DNA of 64,000 bases, taken from Eutrigla gurnardus (lineage: Eukaryota > Chordata > Actinopteri > Perciformes > Triglidae). Under the pieces are notes generated by a model. It searched no databases and was not told the DNA's origin. It saw only the letters and a list, made by a program, of their open reading frames with translations. The translations under genes were made by a program, and so were the position numbers. Within the stretch, counting starts at the first letter, position 1; every line of letters starts with the position of its first letter. This document shows, one piece after another, positions 41,661 to 53,600 of the stretch. The stretch is from NCBI GenBank assembly GCA_963514095.1, contig OY741270.1, forward strand, positions 17,210,554 to 17,274,553, read 5' to 3'.

Positions 41661-43639
41661 ATGCATCTCACTCTGCTGTTACTCTTTCCCGTACTGCGCC
41701 CTGCACTGGCTTGGCTTGTAAGTTTAAAAGATGACAGTTATTCCTTATTGGATAGTATTCCCTGAAATATCTCAGAAAATAAATAACAAAGTTTGCTTGC
41801 AGCTGATGGAAGACTGGGAGTCGGGGAATGTGACCACGTCTGGTGGAGGACCGGGATGCGTCTGCAGTGTGTACCTGCCCGACAGCACATTCCCTGCTGA
41901 CCGGGTGCAACACATGCAGCAAGTTACCACCAATCTGAGGCTGGAGGTGGAGATCCACATCCATAAAGTAAGTGTGGATTATTTGGTTAAAGTGTTCCAG
42001 CTGAAAAGCGTACATTTAGAGTAATTATTTTATTTTCACACTTATTTTAGCTACTAGCATACTCTTTCTTATTCAGTTGATATTTCTTGTATACTTTTAC
42101 TTTGTGTACTTAGCACTAAAAGCAGTGAGAAGCATTGAGTCAAATTGCATGTGTCAACATACTCCGTTTCTGTTTATTATTTGCTATAAACTAGAATGCA
42201 TTGGTGCAATGTTTACCCATTTGAGAGAATTAAGCAGTCAACTTAATGCTTTTGGGGGAGAAAGATATGTTAAATTAAATGCAACTGCATAACAGTAATT
42301 GCTTCACCGCATACAAGCATGCGTCTTTCAGCTTGTCCACTACAGAGGCAAACTGGACATCTTCTTAGGAGAACTGACGGAACTGACTGTGAGGGTGGCC
42401 ATGCTGGAGAGCAGTCCCGACAACTACATCAAACTGGACTTTGATCTGCTCAGGATTGAGCTCAGAGAGTTTGAGTCCCTCGTGTCTCAGCTCAAAGACT
42501 CCCTCAACTCCTCCTCGCCCATGCTTGACAGTCTGTACACTGAAGTAAGGAAGACAAGTTCAAGATTTGGCTTCACCGCTCCTATTGTGGTTGTGATTAT
42601 AAGGTAACTCTGTCTGTCTGTGCCAGATCCACAACATGACCCTCATCGTGAACCAACTGGAGACTTTTGACAAGAGCAACCTGGAGGTGATCCGCGTTGA
42701 GTTCGCTAAGCTGCAGAAGAAGCTGGAGGAGTGCCAGAAGGAGCAGGAGTTCATCGAGCCAGATATCGGTACGGCTCATCAACCGGTCCTTATTTGCGGT
42801 AGTTGGTCAGTAGTTTGCATGTGACGGTGATTTTGTTTCTTTTCAGGCAACTGCAATCACACAGGAATCGTGAGCGTCAGCAAGCCCACGGTGATCCAAC
42901 TGAATGCTCATTTGGACCCAGGATACCAGTATGGGGGCTGGGGTAAAGACTCCAAACCAGTTCGAAGCTATGAGTCAGTGTACTGGTATGGTGCATACAG
43001 CAGTCCCTCCGTGTACGAATTCTACTTGTACTCTAATTACGACAAACTCATTCAGAGATCCTCCTTCACACACCACGGTCTGCCACAAGGGTACGAAGGC
43101 ACTGGTAATAATTACGTTGTCCACGGTAACGCGATATATTATCAGGCGGCCAACCCAGTCAGAATGTCCAAATTAAATCTGACCTCTTCCGTTTACAGTC
43201 ACAGACAAATCACAAAGGCTAGCGAAAGATTCACCTACACGTATTCACCCAACCAGTACCTGGACTTTTCAGCTGATGAGAAAGGATTGTGGGTAATGTA
43301 TGCTACAGAGGAGAGCAAGGGTAAAATTGCCATTGCTAAGATAGATGAAAAATCATTTGGTATCGAAGGTGAATGGACAACTAGTGCATTCAAGCCTCTC
43401 GTAGGGAACGCTTTCATGGTGTGTGGAGTCATGTATGCCACAAGGCCAGGAGATCTGAAGACAGAGGAGATCTATTACTCATATGACACCAAGACCGGAG
43501 AGGATCACACATGAGTATTCCCCTTCAGAAATTCCAGGAGAAATTTGTCAACCTGCACTACAATCCCACTGATCAGAGGCTTTACATGTACAACAATGGC
43601 TATTATGCATCCTACAACGTGAGGTTTAACAAGGAATGA
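41661..43639 (+). pseudogene. Olfactomedin-domain gene 3 of 3, frameshifted near its 3' end
   Basis: Exons: 41661-41717, 41803-41967, 42332-42544, 42627-42768 and 42847 onward. The signal peptide (MHLTLLLLFPVLRPALAW), CxC segment, coiled coil and most of the propeller are intact and in frame. At 43506-43511 a CACACA tract is followed by an in-frame TGA (43512-43514), which ends the protein at 414 residues. Shifting the frame by two bases restores a clear match to gene 2 down to TGA 43637-43639, so a CA dinucleotide insertion is the simplest explanation. The lost ~42 residues include the last propeller strands (NPTDQRLYMYNNGYY). Promoter, splice sites and a poly(A) signal (43741-43746) look normal, so the loss is either recent, polymorphic or a sequence error. 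Confidence 0.85.
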
Positions 43640-43746
43640 TGCCTCTTGTTCGTGATCTGCTATATTGTGATTAATGCAAATGATCTTTACGCTGATATCT
43701 CTGTGATGCATAACAACCGCGTTTTTATTTCTGGAATACAAATAAA

Positions 43747-45495
43747 AATTGAGCATTCAAATGAGTGTCCTGTTTTTTTTCAATTCATATGAAAGAGTGC
43801 AAAATAAAATATGACTGAACATTTGAGATTGTGATTTGAGATCCATTTAAGGGTGGAAAGTAATCATTAATCTAAACCAGACCCCTCCCTTAGTGCTTTT
43901 TGGATAAGATTGCAGTACCTGATACGTCCCTCCTCTCCCACCATCCCGCTGCATGATGGAGCTTCCACCCCCTTCTGTAAACTGGCCCTCCCTTGGGGGG
44001 TTAAGGACTGTGCTTTGTGCTGTGACCGGAGCCTGGCTCCATCTGGTACTGGGCACCAAGACCCAGCAGATTATGGATTCTGGGCAGGGTGATTCCCTGC
44101 ATACATAATGGATGAGAAACACTAAAGAAATCCTGGACTTTTAAATTTTATAATATCATATCATATGATAGCTATCGATAGTCACTACTAAAAGCTAAAC
44201 GCAATCCATTTTGGAAGTAAAAATCAAGGGTTGAAAAATGGCCTTCCACCAGTCCACACGAAAAAACAGTACTGTATCTTTAAACGGACCAGCATCTGCC
44301 AGGATGAGAGGCGGGTTAAGTGGGCGCTTTGTGTGAGATGGTACCCTAAAGTGACATCATACTCAGCCAATCGGAGGCCTCGCCTGAGCTCTGCTCCTCC
44401 CTCGCTAATGAGAGGAGTGCGCTCGCGCTGCTGAAGACGCGGGGTGCTGCTGATGCTGATGCTGCTGCTGTTGCTGCTGAGGGTGGAGGCTCCAGGGCAT
44501 GCTCGCCTCACACCAGGTACGGTGCGCGTGTGCGCGTGTGCGCGTGTGCGTGTTTTCATCGCGATTATTTTGTTCATTTATTCGTCATGGTGGATCGCTA
44601 ATTCGATCGCGTGTTGAGAAGATGATGATGATGGAGGAGACCGAAGATGGCTTTGTGTGTTTCATAACACTCCTTTAGACGATGTCGCCTCCATGACTGT
44701 ATCCAGGATGGGGTGTGTATACGCGTGTGATGTTTGTATTTCAGTCTGCAACCGAATCCAGGGCAAAGAAACATTATGTCTCGCATCAATAGCAGGTTTA
44801 CCAGCCGGCGTTAACCTCCCTACACATGTGTACAATATAGCTTCGATTAATTGCATAATATGTGTTGATTTTATTTATAACATCTGTGTCAGCGAGGAAT
44901 GTATTTGCCCCTTGGAAATAATTCACTTGATGTGATTTGTATTGGTGTGTGTGGTTGGTGTCTTCATGTACTGTATGTAAGTATTAGATTATTGGGATAA
45001 TATAGTGAGGCGACACCCTCTGCAGTGTAATATAATAGAGATGCATGACTACAACATTTACGCAATAATGTGCCTCAGTGCTCTGAATCATCTCCCTGTC
45101 ATCTTGGACGTTTGCAACACTGCTTCTTTCCATTCATCGGCGACAGAAGGAGCAAGCTTGTACTCACTTCCTGTGCTTGTTGTGGAGGTTAACTCTTTGT
45201 TTCCCCGGGCTCAGCTGACCATGCCCTGCTCCACAGACCTGAACCTTGGAGTCACTGAAGGCCCAGTGGCGACAGAGAGCGATGTGTCCTGCTGTTGATA
45301 AGGCAGGGGGAGCAAAGGTGAGTCCCAAGAGCCGCAATAGGATTCACTTACAACTGCTTAAGATCCGCTTTCAGTTTCTCATTTAACGAGGCAACTCGAG
45401 TATACCATTTCTGAATGAAGTCCAGCAGTCATGTCTTCCTTTTGATGCTGTGATTAGGCCCATCTGGTCCTCGAGGGGTCCAAAACAAGGCAGCG
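43747..45495 (+). other. Intergenic region and RPS6KL1 5' exons
   Basis: 43747-44400 holds nothing recognised. A GC-rich block at 44400-44560 includes a probable first exon ending in CACACCAG/GTACGG at 44515, then a (GCGTGT)n tract (44523-44555). A second candidate 5' exon ends near 45317 (GCAAAG/GTGAG), and the main coding exon starts after an acceptor near 45458. The first-exon ATG at 44452 could be joined in frame to the coding exon (see findings), but it is more likely a leader. Confidence 0.45.
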
Positions 45496-46880
45496 ATGGC
45501 AAAGAGAGATTACCTGGTGGAGGCGGCCAAGCAGATCCGCATGGCACTGGACAGCGAGGTCAACGAGGACTACGAGGCAGCTTTCAGTTACTATAAGAAT
45601 GGGGTAGACCTGCTGCTCAACGGGGTTCAGTGTAAGTGGAAAACGTTGGCGTTTCACGCTGGTAGTTAATGCCGTGCAATACTGTGAATGGGGAATTTGA
45701 AGAGGCGTGTTTGCAGAAGACATGTGATGGGAACATGTGGACCAGAATAAAAAGAGGAAGTCACAAACCAAAGGTTAAATACAGATTTCCTTGCTGGTCA
45801 GACATTTTCCCCACACTAACCCCAAACCAATCCCTAACCTGGATCAAATCTTGGATCTCTTAGGCTGATTCAATTCACACACTACAGTATTTTTTTGTAT
45901 TTTTGTTTTGCAGTGGACCCAAACAAGGAACGCCGGGAGGCTGTAAAGAGGAAGACAACCCAGTATTTGAAGAGAGCTGAAGAAATCTTCATAACACATC
46001 TGCAGGACAACTTGGGGAAAGGAAGCTCTCATTTAGGGGTCAGACAATCTTTTACTATCATTTGCGAAAAGTCAATCTTATTGCCTCTCATTTGCTCTAA
46101 AAGTACAGTGAATGCAATTCCGACGCATTGCATAATTGACTAATATCGGAGAAGTCAGCATTCCTAGCTTGTTCTCTTTGAGAGTCAAAGACCGTAAAAG
46201 AACATTTACCGTATACGTGCCCGTCTGCCCTCACAATACGCCTTATTGATCTCAAACAATGTGGAAAACAAACGTGTGTCCATGTTGTTCGCTAACACCC
46301 TGTGTGGCTTCCATCGCCAGGGTTACAGCAGCCTGAGATTCCGTCCAATCAGACACTTGAGTTCGCCTGTGGAGGATCTGGAGATGTGTAAGGTGGTGGG
46401 GGTGACCGATAAGGTGAGACTGTAACTCTTACTACCTCTGTGTTGCCATATAAGTGTTGGGATTTGCGTATTGACACTCTTTGATGTTTTCCACAGGTCC
46501 TGATTGTCCAAAGTATGGTCAACAAGGAGACGTTTGTTGTAAAGGTGAGTATTAGCTTTTCTTCCACATGTATAGTTCTACACTGAAGAAAATCAGAGAT
46601 GATTGGGCATTCTTGTCTATTACGTATTTAAATTAAAGACGTGTCTACATCCATCCTCTGAGAGCGGGAATGTTTAGGGGTTGTCGCCTGGCAGCCAGCC
46701 AGTACTTATATACTGTGGCAGACCAGTCAGCAGGAGCTCCTGTCTCCGAGTATCATCCAGCATTGATCCGCCTGAAAGCTCTCCCCTTTTTAGTCACTGC
46801 AAGTGCACCTCAAATTTCAGTCACTAGAGAGGCATGGTAACAGATCTCCACGTAGTCCTTTGTCTTTCTTTTAACAGTCG

Positions 46881-46915
<35 letters not shown>

Positions 46916-49421
46916 CTTGAAGAGTCTGGTCAAGTCGAGCTGGGAGAGCCGGGATCAGCCGACCATCATTTCTCAGGGGGTGCCATACATGGTTAAGCTG
47001 CTACGATATTACGTCAGCGAAGATGCCGTGTACCTGCATCTTGAGCATATCAAAGGTGAGCTACTCTATCCTCCGCGTCGGGTGGATTTTCAAGCTTCTA
47101 AGAATCTGATCTGATTGTCCTAGGTGGGAGGCTCTTCTCCAAGCTGCACAAGCTGAGGAACGAGAAGGCCAAGGAACACCCAGAATGCTTTACTTCTGGC
47201 CAGCCCAGCAACAAGATGAAGGCCAGCTACACCTCGCCCACAATCAGCGCAGACTACCAGCACAACAGCAGAGGGGGCACGGGAGGGATTCCGGAGAAAT
47301 TAAGCGACGAGAGCCCCGACACGGACTTCCCCACCTCGTGGGACGAGACTCAGCAGCGGCTGGAGAGCTGCGGGACTCACTCGTACATCGAGGAGACGGG
47401 CTGCCTGCAGAACACGCGCTCCGCGGCCTCCTTTTATAACAAGCTTGACCGGCTAACTCTGAATTCGGCAAGGACGCCGGTCAACGCCCGCATCCATCCA
47501 CCAGCTCCCACTTTGTGCTTGCACTCCAGTGAAACTCAGGGACAGCCTGCTCTTCCTCTCTCATGCACGCGCGTCAGCCAAGCCCTCGATGTCATGTCGG
47601 ACCTCCGTAGAAATCAGGCTGGGATGGGATTGACAGAGTGCAGCTCCGAGTTCGAAGTGGCTTGGAAAGCTGCGGATCCAGCCCATAACTGTGAGCAGAC
47701 GAACCCCTATGCAGTGACCGACGGTCATTTAAATAGCACACTAGGACAAACGCCACCTCATACAAATCAGACCTCATTCACAAAAGCAGGATCACCCAAC
47801 GGCGATTTGAGCTCCTCGCCTGCCATTTTGCATCTTCCTCTCCATTGCCAAACCCAGATCCGTGGCAGGGCATCGTGGGACACCAATGGCTCCCACCAAG
47901 GCTCCGTTTTGAGCGGGGACGCTGCAGACGTGGTTACAGACGTGAAGCTGGACAGCAGCAGTCCTACCATGGAGGAAAGCAATGGCATGGTTGTCATCAG
48001 GAGCACAGACAGAGCAGTATTTTTTGACCACACAGACATGGAAAGCTCCAGGCCCTTTGCTTCCGTCTGCCACAGCAATGCAGGGACACGGGGGACAGTT
48101 TCGGGGGTCCCCCTGGCCCTCTCAGGGGTGAAGTACAAAGAGGGAACATGCTCCAGTGGGGCAAGGGAGGGTGTAGAAGAGGCTTGTGAAATGCTGAGCC
48201 CCGGTGACAAGGAGGCATCTGGAAAAGAGCGATCCTTTGTGGGCTGGTTCTCCTCTGGTGTTACAGGAGCCCCGTCCCACAGGAGCGGAGAGGATGTGGA
48301 TGATTTCCTGAAATCAGAAGGATCGGAGGGGCAGGGGGAAGACCAGATCATAGAGGTGGACGGCTGGTGCCACCTGCCTCGCTTACCCGTGAAGTTCTCC
48401 AGGCCCACGGACAAGGCCATGCAGACCTGCTGGGGGCTTCCAGAGGCAGAGGTGCGCATCTGGGGGGCTCAGATTCTTCTGGCCCTGGAGAGTCTGCATC
48501 AGCAAGGCATCCTGTGTCGGGACCTCAACCCTCGAAATGTTCTGCTCACTAGCAACGGTGAGTTCATCAGATCGGTTATCTGAAGGATTCTGTGGTTGAA
48601 CACTGCAATAGCTTTGATTTTTGATGTTTTCACAGGAAAGGTGTGTCTGACGTTTTTCGGCCAGTGGAGCGAGGTTCAGTCAGAGATCAGCTCCACAGCC
48701 ATGGAACAGATGTACTGCGCTCCAGGTAAAACATATTACTGCATCTGGAAGCTGAACCCAGTGGTGGTTCCTTGGTGTACCCTGCCACCTAGTGACAAGA
48801 TTAAGTCAGCCCACTTTCCACTGAATAACACATTCTATGGGGAATATGAAGAAACATTCTGCATGAATACAACTAAACTCAGCTTTTTTGTATGTTGGTA
48901 GAAATTGGTGGCGTGTCCAGAGCCACCGAGGCTTGTGATTGGTGGAGCCTTGGGGCTTTGTTGTTTGAACTCCTAACAGGAATGGTAAGTGAAGGCTCTA
49001 CAGTCATTCTCATTAAAGTCTGCAAATTTGTCATTTTGCACCATTTCTGCAAGCTGTGGCATCGGGTTCACGGTTTCTCACACACACTGCTCACTGTGCC
49101 TCCAGCCACTGTGGCAACTCCACCCAGCAGGAATCCACTCCCACACCCAGCTGATCATCCCCAACCACCTGAGCGCCGCGGCTGCATCTCTGCTCACCGA
49201 GGTTCGATTTAAGGCTTGAAACACTCGCGTGGGCAAGGCTTCTGTTCTCAATACACTCAGTGTCATATGATAAGGTTTAATCGTACACTCTCCGCTGCGC
49301 TCCTCCACAGCTGCTTCAGTTTGATGCTGGCTATCGCCTGGGTTCTGGAGGCGGAGGCGTGAGTGACATCAAGTGTCATCCCTTCTTCAGCAGCGTCTCC
49401 TGGAAGGCACTGAGCTGCTAA
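45496..49421 (+). CDS. rps6kl1: RPS6KL1, MIT-domain S6-kinase-like pseudokinase
   Basis: Exons: 45496-45631, 45914-46038, 46321-46413, 46497-46544, 46923-47055, 47124-48555, 48636-48725, 48902-48984, about 49106-49200 and 49311-49421. The N-terminus is an MIT domain (YLVEAAKQIRMALDSEV, DYEAAFSYYKNGVDLLLNG, KYL-type ERAEEIF), which binds ESCRT-III-like tails. The kinase domain follows with the VAIK-type lysine (FVVKSL) and the hinge (LHLEHIKGGRLF). A long variable insert in the 1.4-kb exon splits the N- and C-lobes. The catalytic loop reads CRDLNPRNVLL, with Cys for His, and the DFG position reads FFG. The metal-binding Asp is therefore missing and no glycine loop is visible. This supports a pseudokinase, as in mammals. 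The start is the first in-frame Met of the conserved block. The mammalian protein has about 40 more N-terminal residues. Confidence 0.93.
46884..46914. repeat. (GT)n microsatellite next to an RPS6KL1 acceptor
   Basis: About 30 bp of GT repeats end 9 bp before the acceptor of the exon at 46923. The acceptor's pyrimidine tract is thus mostly replaced by alternating GT. Confidence 0.9.
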
Positions 49422-49572
49422 CAGGTGCAACTGCTTCGACTCCGATCCCCTCCGTCCCGCGTTGGGAGTCGAAGCGGCACACCGGAACCAAGCGTCCTCG
49501 TGGGGCCAAAACGGATACAGCACCAGATGCTTGTTTGCTTTGCACTTTGTGCTTCCCAAAGAAAAATGACAC

Positions 49573-49578
49573 AATAAA
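49573..49578 (+). terminator. RPS6KL1 polyadenylation signal
   Basis: AATAAA about 150 bp after the RPS6KL1 stop codon. Confidence 0.65.
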
Positions 49579-50691
49579 CAAAACTAGTGAACGATGACCC
49601 TTCAAAAGCACTGAATGACTTTATTATTTTTTACTTCCGAGACTCATATGATGGTAATTAAATGTACCATTGATGCAATTTTGGTATGCTCAAATTTTAT
49701 AGTCACCATGCATATTATCGTCATGCATGAAAACGGACACCATATTAGACTAAATTCTGATCATTTCAAATGTAATGGACTGTTCACCATTAAATACTTA
49801 AGAAAAACAAGAACATCAGGCAATAAATTGTTACTCTTCTCAATGCCAAGCATTTCATTCATTGTTGAGGCCTTTGTATGCAATTGCTGAATAGATGAGG
49901 CATGGTGCATATTAAGACTTAAGACTTGAGTTCATAACTAGAGGGTGGGATTTTAATTAAGGTAGTTAAGACCTTTTATCGACTGATTTTCCACAACCCA
50001 CCGACATACAGACAGGTGACAAGTTCATGGAAGTTAAGTGTTAACTAACTTTCTGTTGGTTTTAATTTGAATCTCTCCATTATCTGTGGATGAACTGATT
50101 TTCAAAGTATCTCTCGGTCTCTTCTTGTAGAGTTAGCTGTCCTGTCAGTATGAAAACACAAAAAAAGCCAAAACAAATGCTACAGTGGAGCAATGCAGAT
50201 TTTATTGTTTAAAACTTTATTTTTTTCTCTTAAATAGTCTCTTACACAGCATGAGAATTGTCCTCATTTTTGCAAAACAGATGGCACACATTCTCAGAGG
50301 ATTTTTGGTTTCTAACCCAACATGTGTTCATGTTTCTCTCAACCCAATTAATGAAACAAAACTATGTAGTTTATGTTGGTAATTCATCTCAGAACTTTTT
50401 TTCATATGTATGTAGAAAATGACATATGGAGCATATGAGTAATAAGAGTACATTTTTTTTGATCTAGTGACGCCACAGAAACCCCAGACCCTGAAATTTC
50501 AGCACCAACCCTTTTATCACTGCCAGCCTTACAAACATCCATGCACAACTCAACTGTTCCTCATAAATCTAATTTTTCTTCTACTTTACCATTACAACAA
50601 CACATCAACACCTGCAGTTACATAATGTTCCATCAGGTGAGAACAGCCGCGTAGGATGGTTTGTTTGTTTTGGCCTGGAGTGCACAAGGAT
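49579..50691. other. Convergent RPS6KL1-DLST 3' region
   Basis: The genes are tail to tail. TTTATT at 50201-50206 is a plausible minus-strand poly(A) signal for DLST, giving a ~490-bp 3' UTR. The rest is AT-rich and without genes. Confidence 0.5.
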
Positions 50692-53600
50692 TTACATGTC
50701 AAGGAGCAGCACCCTGGGGTCCTCCACCACAGACTTGATCTTGCGCAGGAAAGTGACGGCCTCTCTTCCATCGATTAGACGATGGTCGTATGTCAGGGCA
50801 ACATACATCATGGGACGGATCTCCACCTAAACACAAAGAAACAGAGTTAAAGCATGTAAGATTAGAAACACTCATACAAGTGAATACTGACTGATGCAGC
50901 AAATCTGATGCCATATGTGGCAATTATATTGCTAAATACATTGCCTTTGTGTATTTTTATGTAAATGTATATTTAATATTGAGGAACAGACCTTGCCACC
51001 GACTGCTACGGGCCTGTCAAAGATGCCATGCATGCCTAAAATAGCAGACTGGGGTGGATTGATAATAGGTGTGCCAAACATGGACCCGAACACGCCACCA
51101 TTGCTGATGGTGAAAGTTCCTCCGTCCATGTCCTCGACAGCCAGCTCATTTTTACGGGCCTACAAACACAAAGAGATCAATCACATGATGAGTACAACAA
51201 GGTAAGAACCGTTCTTTACCACAACAAAGAAAAACGATTACAAACAAATGACTTCAAATGTGTCATAATTCAGTATTACCTTTTCCCCCAGCAAATTGAT
51301 GGCCTTCTCAATATCGGTAAAATTCATTCCCTCTACGCTTCGGATTACAGGAACCACCAGACCCTGAGAGAGAAGTTAGATGACTGAATTGTCTGCCCTT
51401 CACATTGCAGACAATTGGGCTATCAGGCAATCACACTTAGCGGTACAATATTATGCGCTTGTCTCACCTTTGGTGTGGCCACAGCCACACTGATGTCGAC
51501 GTAGTCCCTGTACACGATCTCTTTGGTTGTGTCGTCAATGACTGAAAAACACAAAATGTGAACATTTCACGCAGAAGTAACATGAATACAGGTTAAAACT
51601 ATATCTATATCTTCTACCAAGATTCATTTCCTTTTCACGAGTGCCATTTTCTGTTGCATGCAAGCAAAAAGCTGAAAGATGAAACCCACAGACTATTTAA
51701 ATTTGTCAAAGCCAGCGATACAGAACCCCCCCCCATGCTTCATTGTGGTCTCACTAAATATGCCAGGATGGTCTGAAGGCAGCAAATAAGTCACTGTTGG
51801 TTTTGAGGTTGGGCAATGAAACGTACTGAAACGTTTCACCACACACGTTGCGGTGACTCGTGCATGTAAAGACATAGTCAAACAGATACAGAAAGTGAGA
51901 TTTCTCAGCCTTCTAAGGTTAAATCTTTACCGGCATTGACAGCGGGTTGTTCAGCCAGAGCGTAGGCAGCAGCCTTCACAAAAGCAGACATGAAGCCCAA
52001 CTTGATGTTGTGTTTTTTCAGGAAGGCATCTTTGTAAGTCTTCCTCATCTCTGAGATATTGCTGCAGAGGAGTAGAAAAAAAAATACATAGATCAACTAA
52101 CAATTTAGCATTAAGGTAATAAGCACAGTGGACGCCTATAGGATAGTGAATACTGAACTTTGATGGGGGTCATTAAAATAAATAAATAAAGGAGAAATAG
52201 AAAATCAGTGGGCCTAAAAGATTAGCAAGATTTGACTACACATTTCTACAAAACATGGAAGGTATAGAGGTACTTATTATAGTAATTATTTAAGAATGCG
52301 TTTACACAGAAATAATTTTATGTTTGAGATGACTGGATCACTGAAATTCAATAGGCCAATAATGAGAGACTAGCTTTGGACAGAACTGAGCTGGTTAGAG
52401 CTTTGTCATACAAAATCAACAGTTTCCAACAAATAGAATAAGAAATTATGTAAATTAAAAACATTTATGACATGTTTTAGCTAAAATAAAAAATCCCTCA
52501 AAAAAGAGATTTCAATCTTAAGGGCTTTCCTGGTTAAATAAAGTTAAACAAATAAAACAGCTTATCCTGCATTTAATTAGAAGCCTTAAGGTATATTAAA
52601 CCTACTAAGGATATAATCACAAACTAAAGATATTTTATTTTACGGCTATAAAAGAATGCCGTTCCAGATTGTGGTGAATTAAAGCTATTGAAACTGGCCC
52701 GCTAATCGTTTCATCATTGCTCATTTTTCTCGTGTATCTCTCTTTTTAATTGTTTGTTTTCCTGTTTCTAACCCTGTTGAAGCTCTAGGGTTTCGCCGCT
52801 AACATAATTAGCCCCTCCCAAGACACAGACTCTCCGAGAAAGGAGAGAAGAAGCGATAAAAATCTTCACTTTCTAGAGCCTGTAAATCTTATTGGGCTGT
52901 CATAAAAGCCCATATCGGTTGAGGCAGCTCTTCCACTCAGAGCACAGGTCTCTATGGGCCCCTACAGATGCTCCAGCCTCCTGCTCTGACTAGCTCCTTC
53001 GGCTCCAGATGAGCCCTTGCATGGGAAGTCTTCCTCCAGACCATCAATGTCAATCTAATTAGGATACATAGAAAACCCTGAATAGCTGAAAGCTGACACC
53101 ACACATTTGCGGGGAAAGAAATCCTCAAAGTGTCCTCTTCAGCACAGGGGGCAAGTGCAGACAACAACATTTCCTTGTAAATTAATAAAACCTGTTTTAG
53201 CAATTCTTATCTTCGTTTTAGATGGCATTACGACCAAATATTTACATTCCAGTGTCTAAGAGGATATCTGGTTTCAAAAAGCTTTTCCAATTTGGCAGTT
53301 TCCAATCTATAACCATTTGTGCAAGTGTTGTTTTGGCTGTTGACATACAGTATTCATACTGTAAACATTCAGCACACGTACAAACATGTTTATAGACATT
53401 TAAACTGATCTGGACACTCTAACTCTAAAGTGTCTGTCTTTTTCCTTTAGTGGCTTTAATTTGCAGCAGAGCCCATTTCACATTTTAAATCTAAAATAGC
53501 TTTGAGGTCTTAATGTAGGTCAACTCATTTCAAATTTCCTACCTCATGTCGACCTCATTAAACGTAGTCAACATAGCACAGGTGTTTTGGGCTTCCTTCA

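Noticed and set aside
43847..44122. 91-codon minus-strand ORF downstream of olfactomedin gene 3
   Set aside because: No homology, no splice context and no matching promoter; treated as chance.
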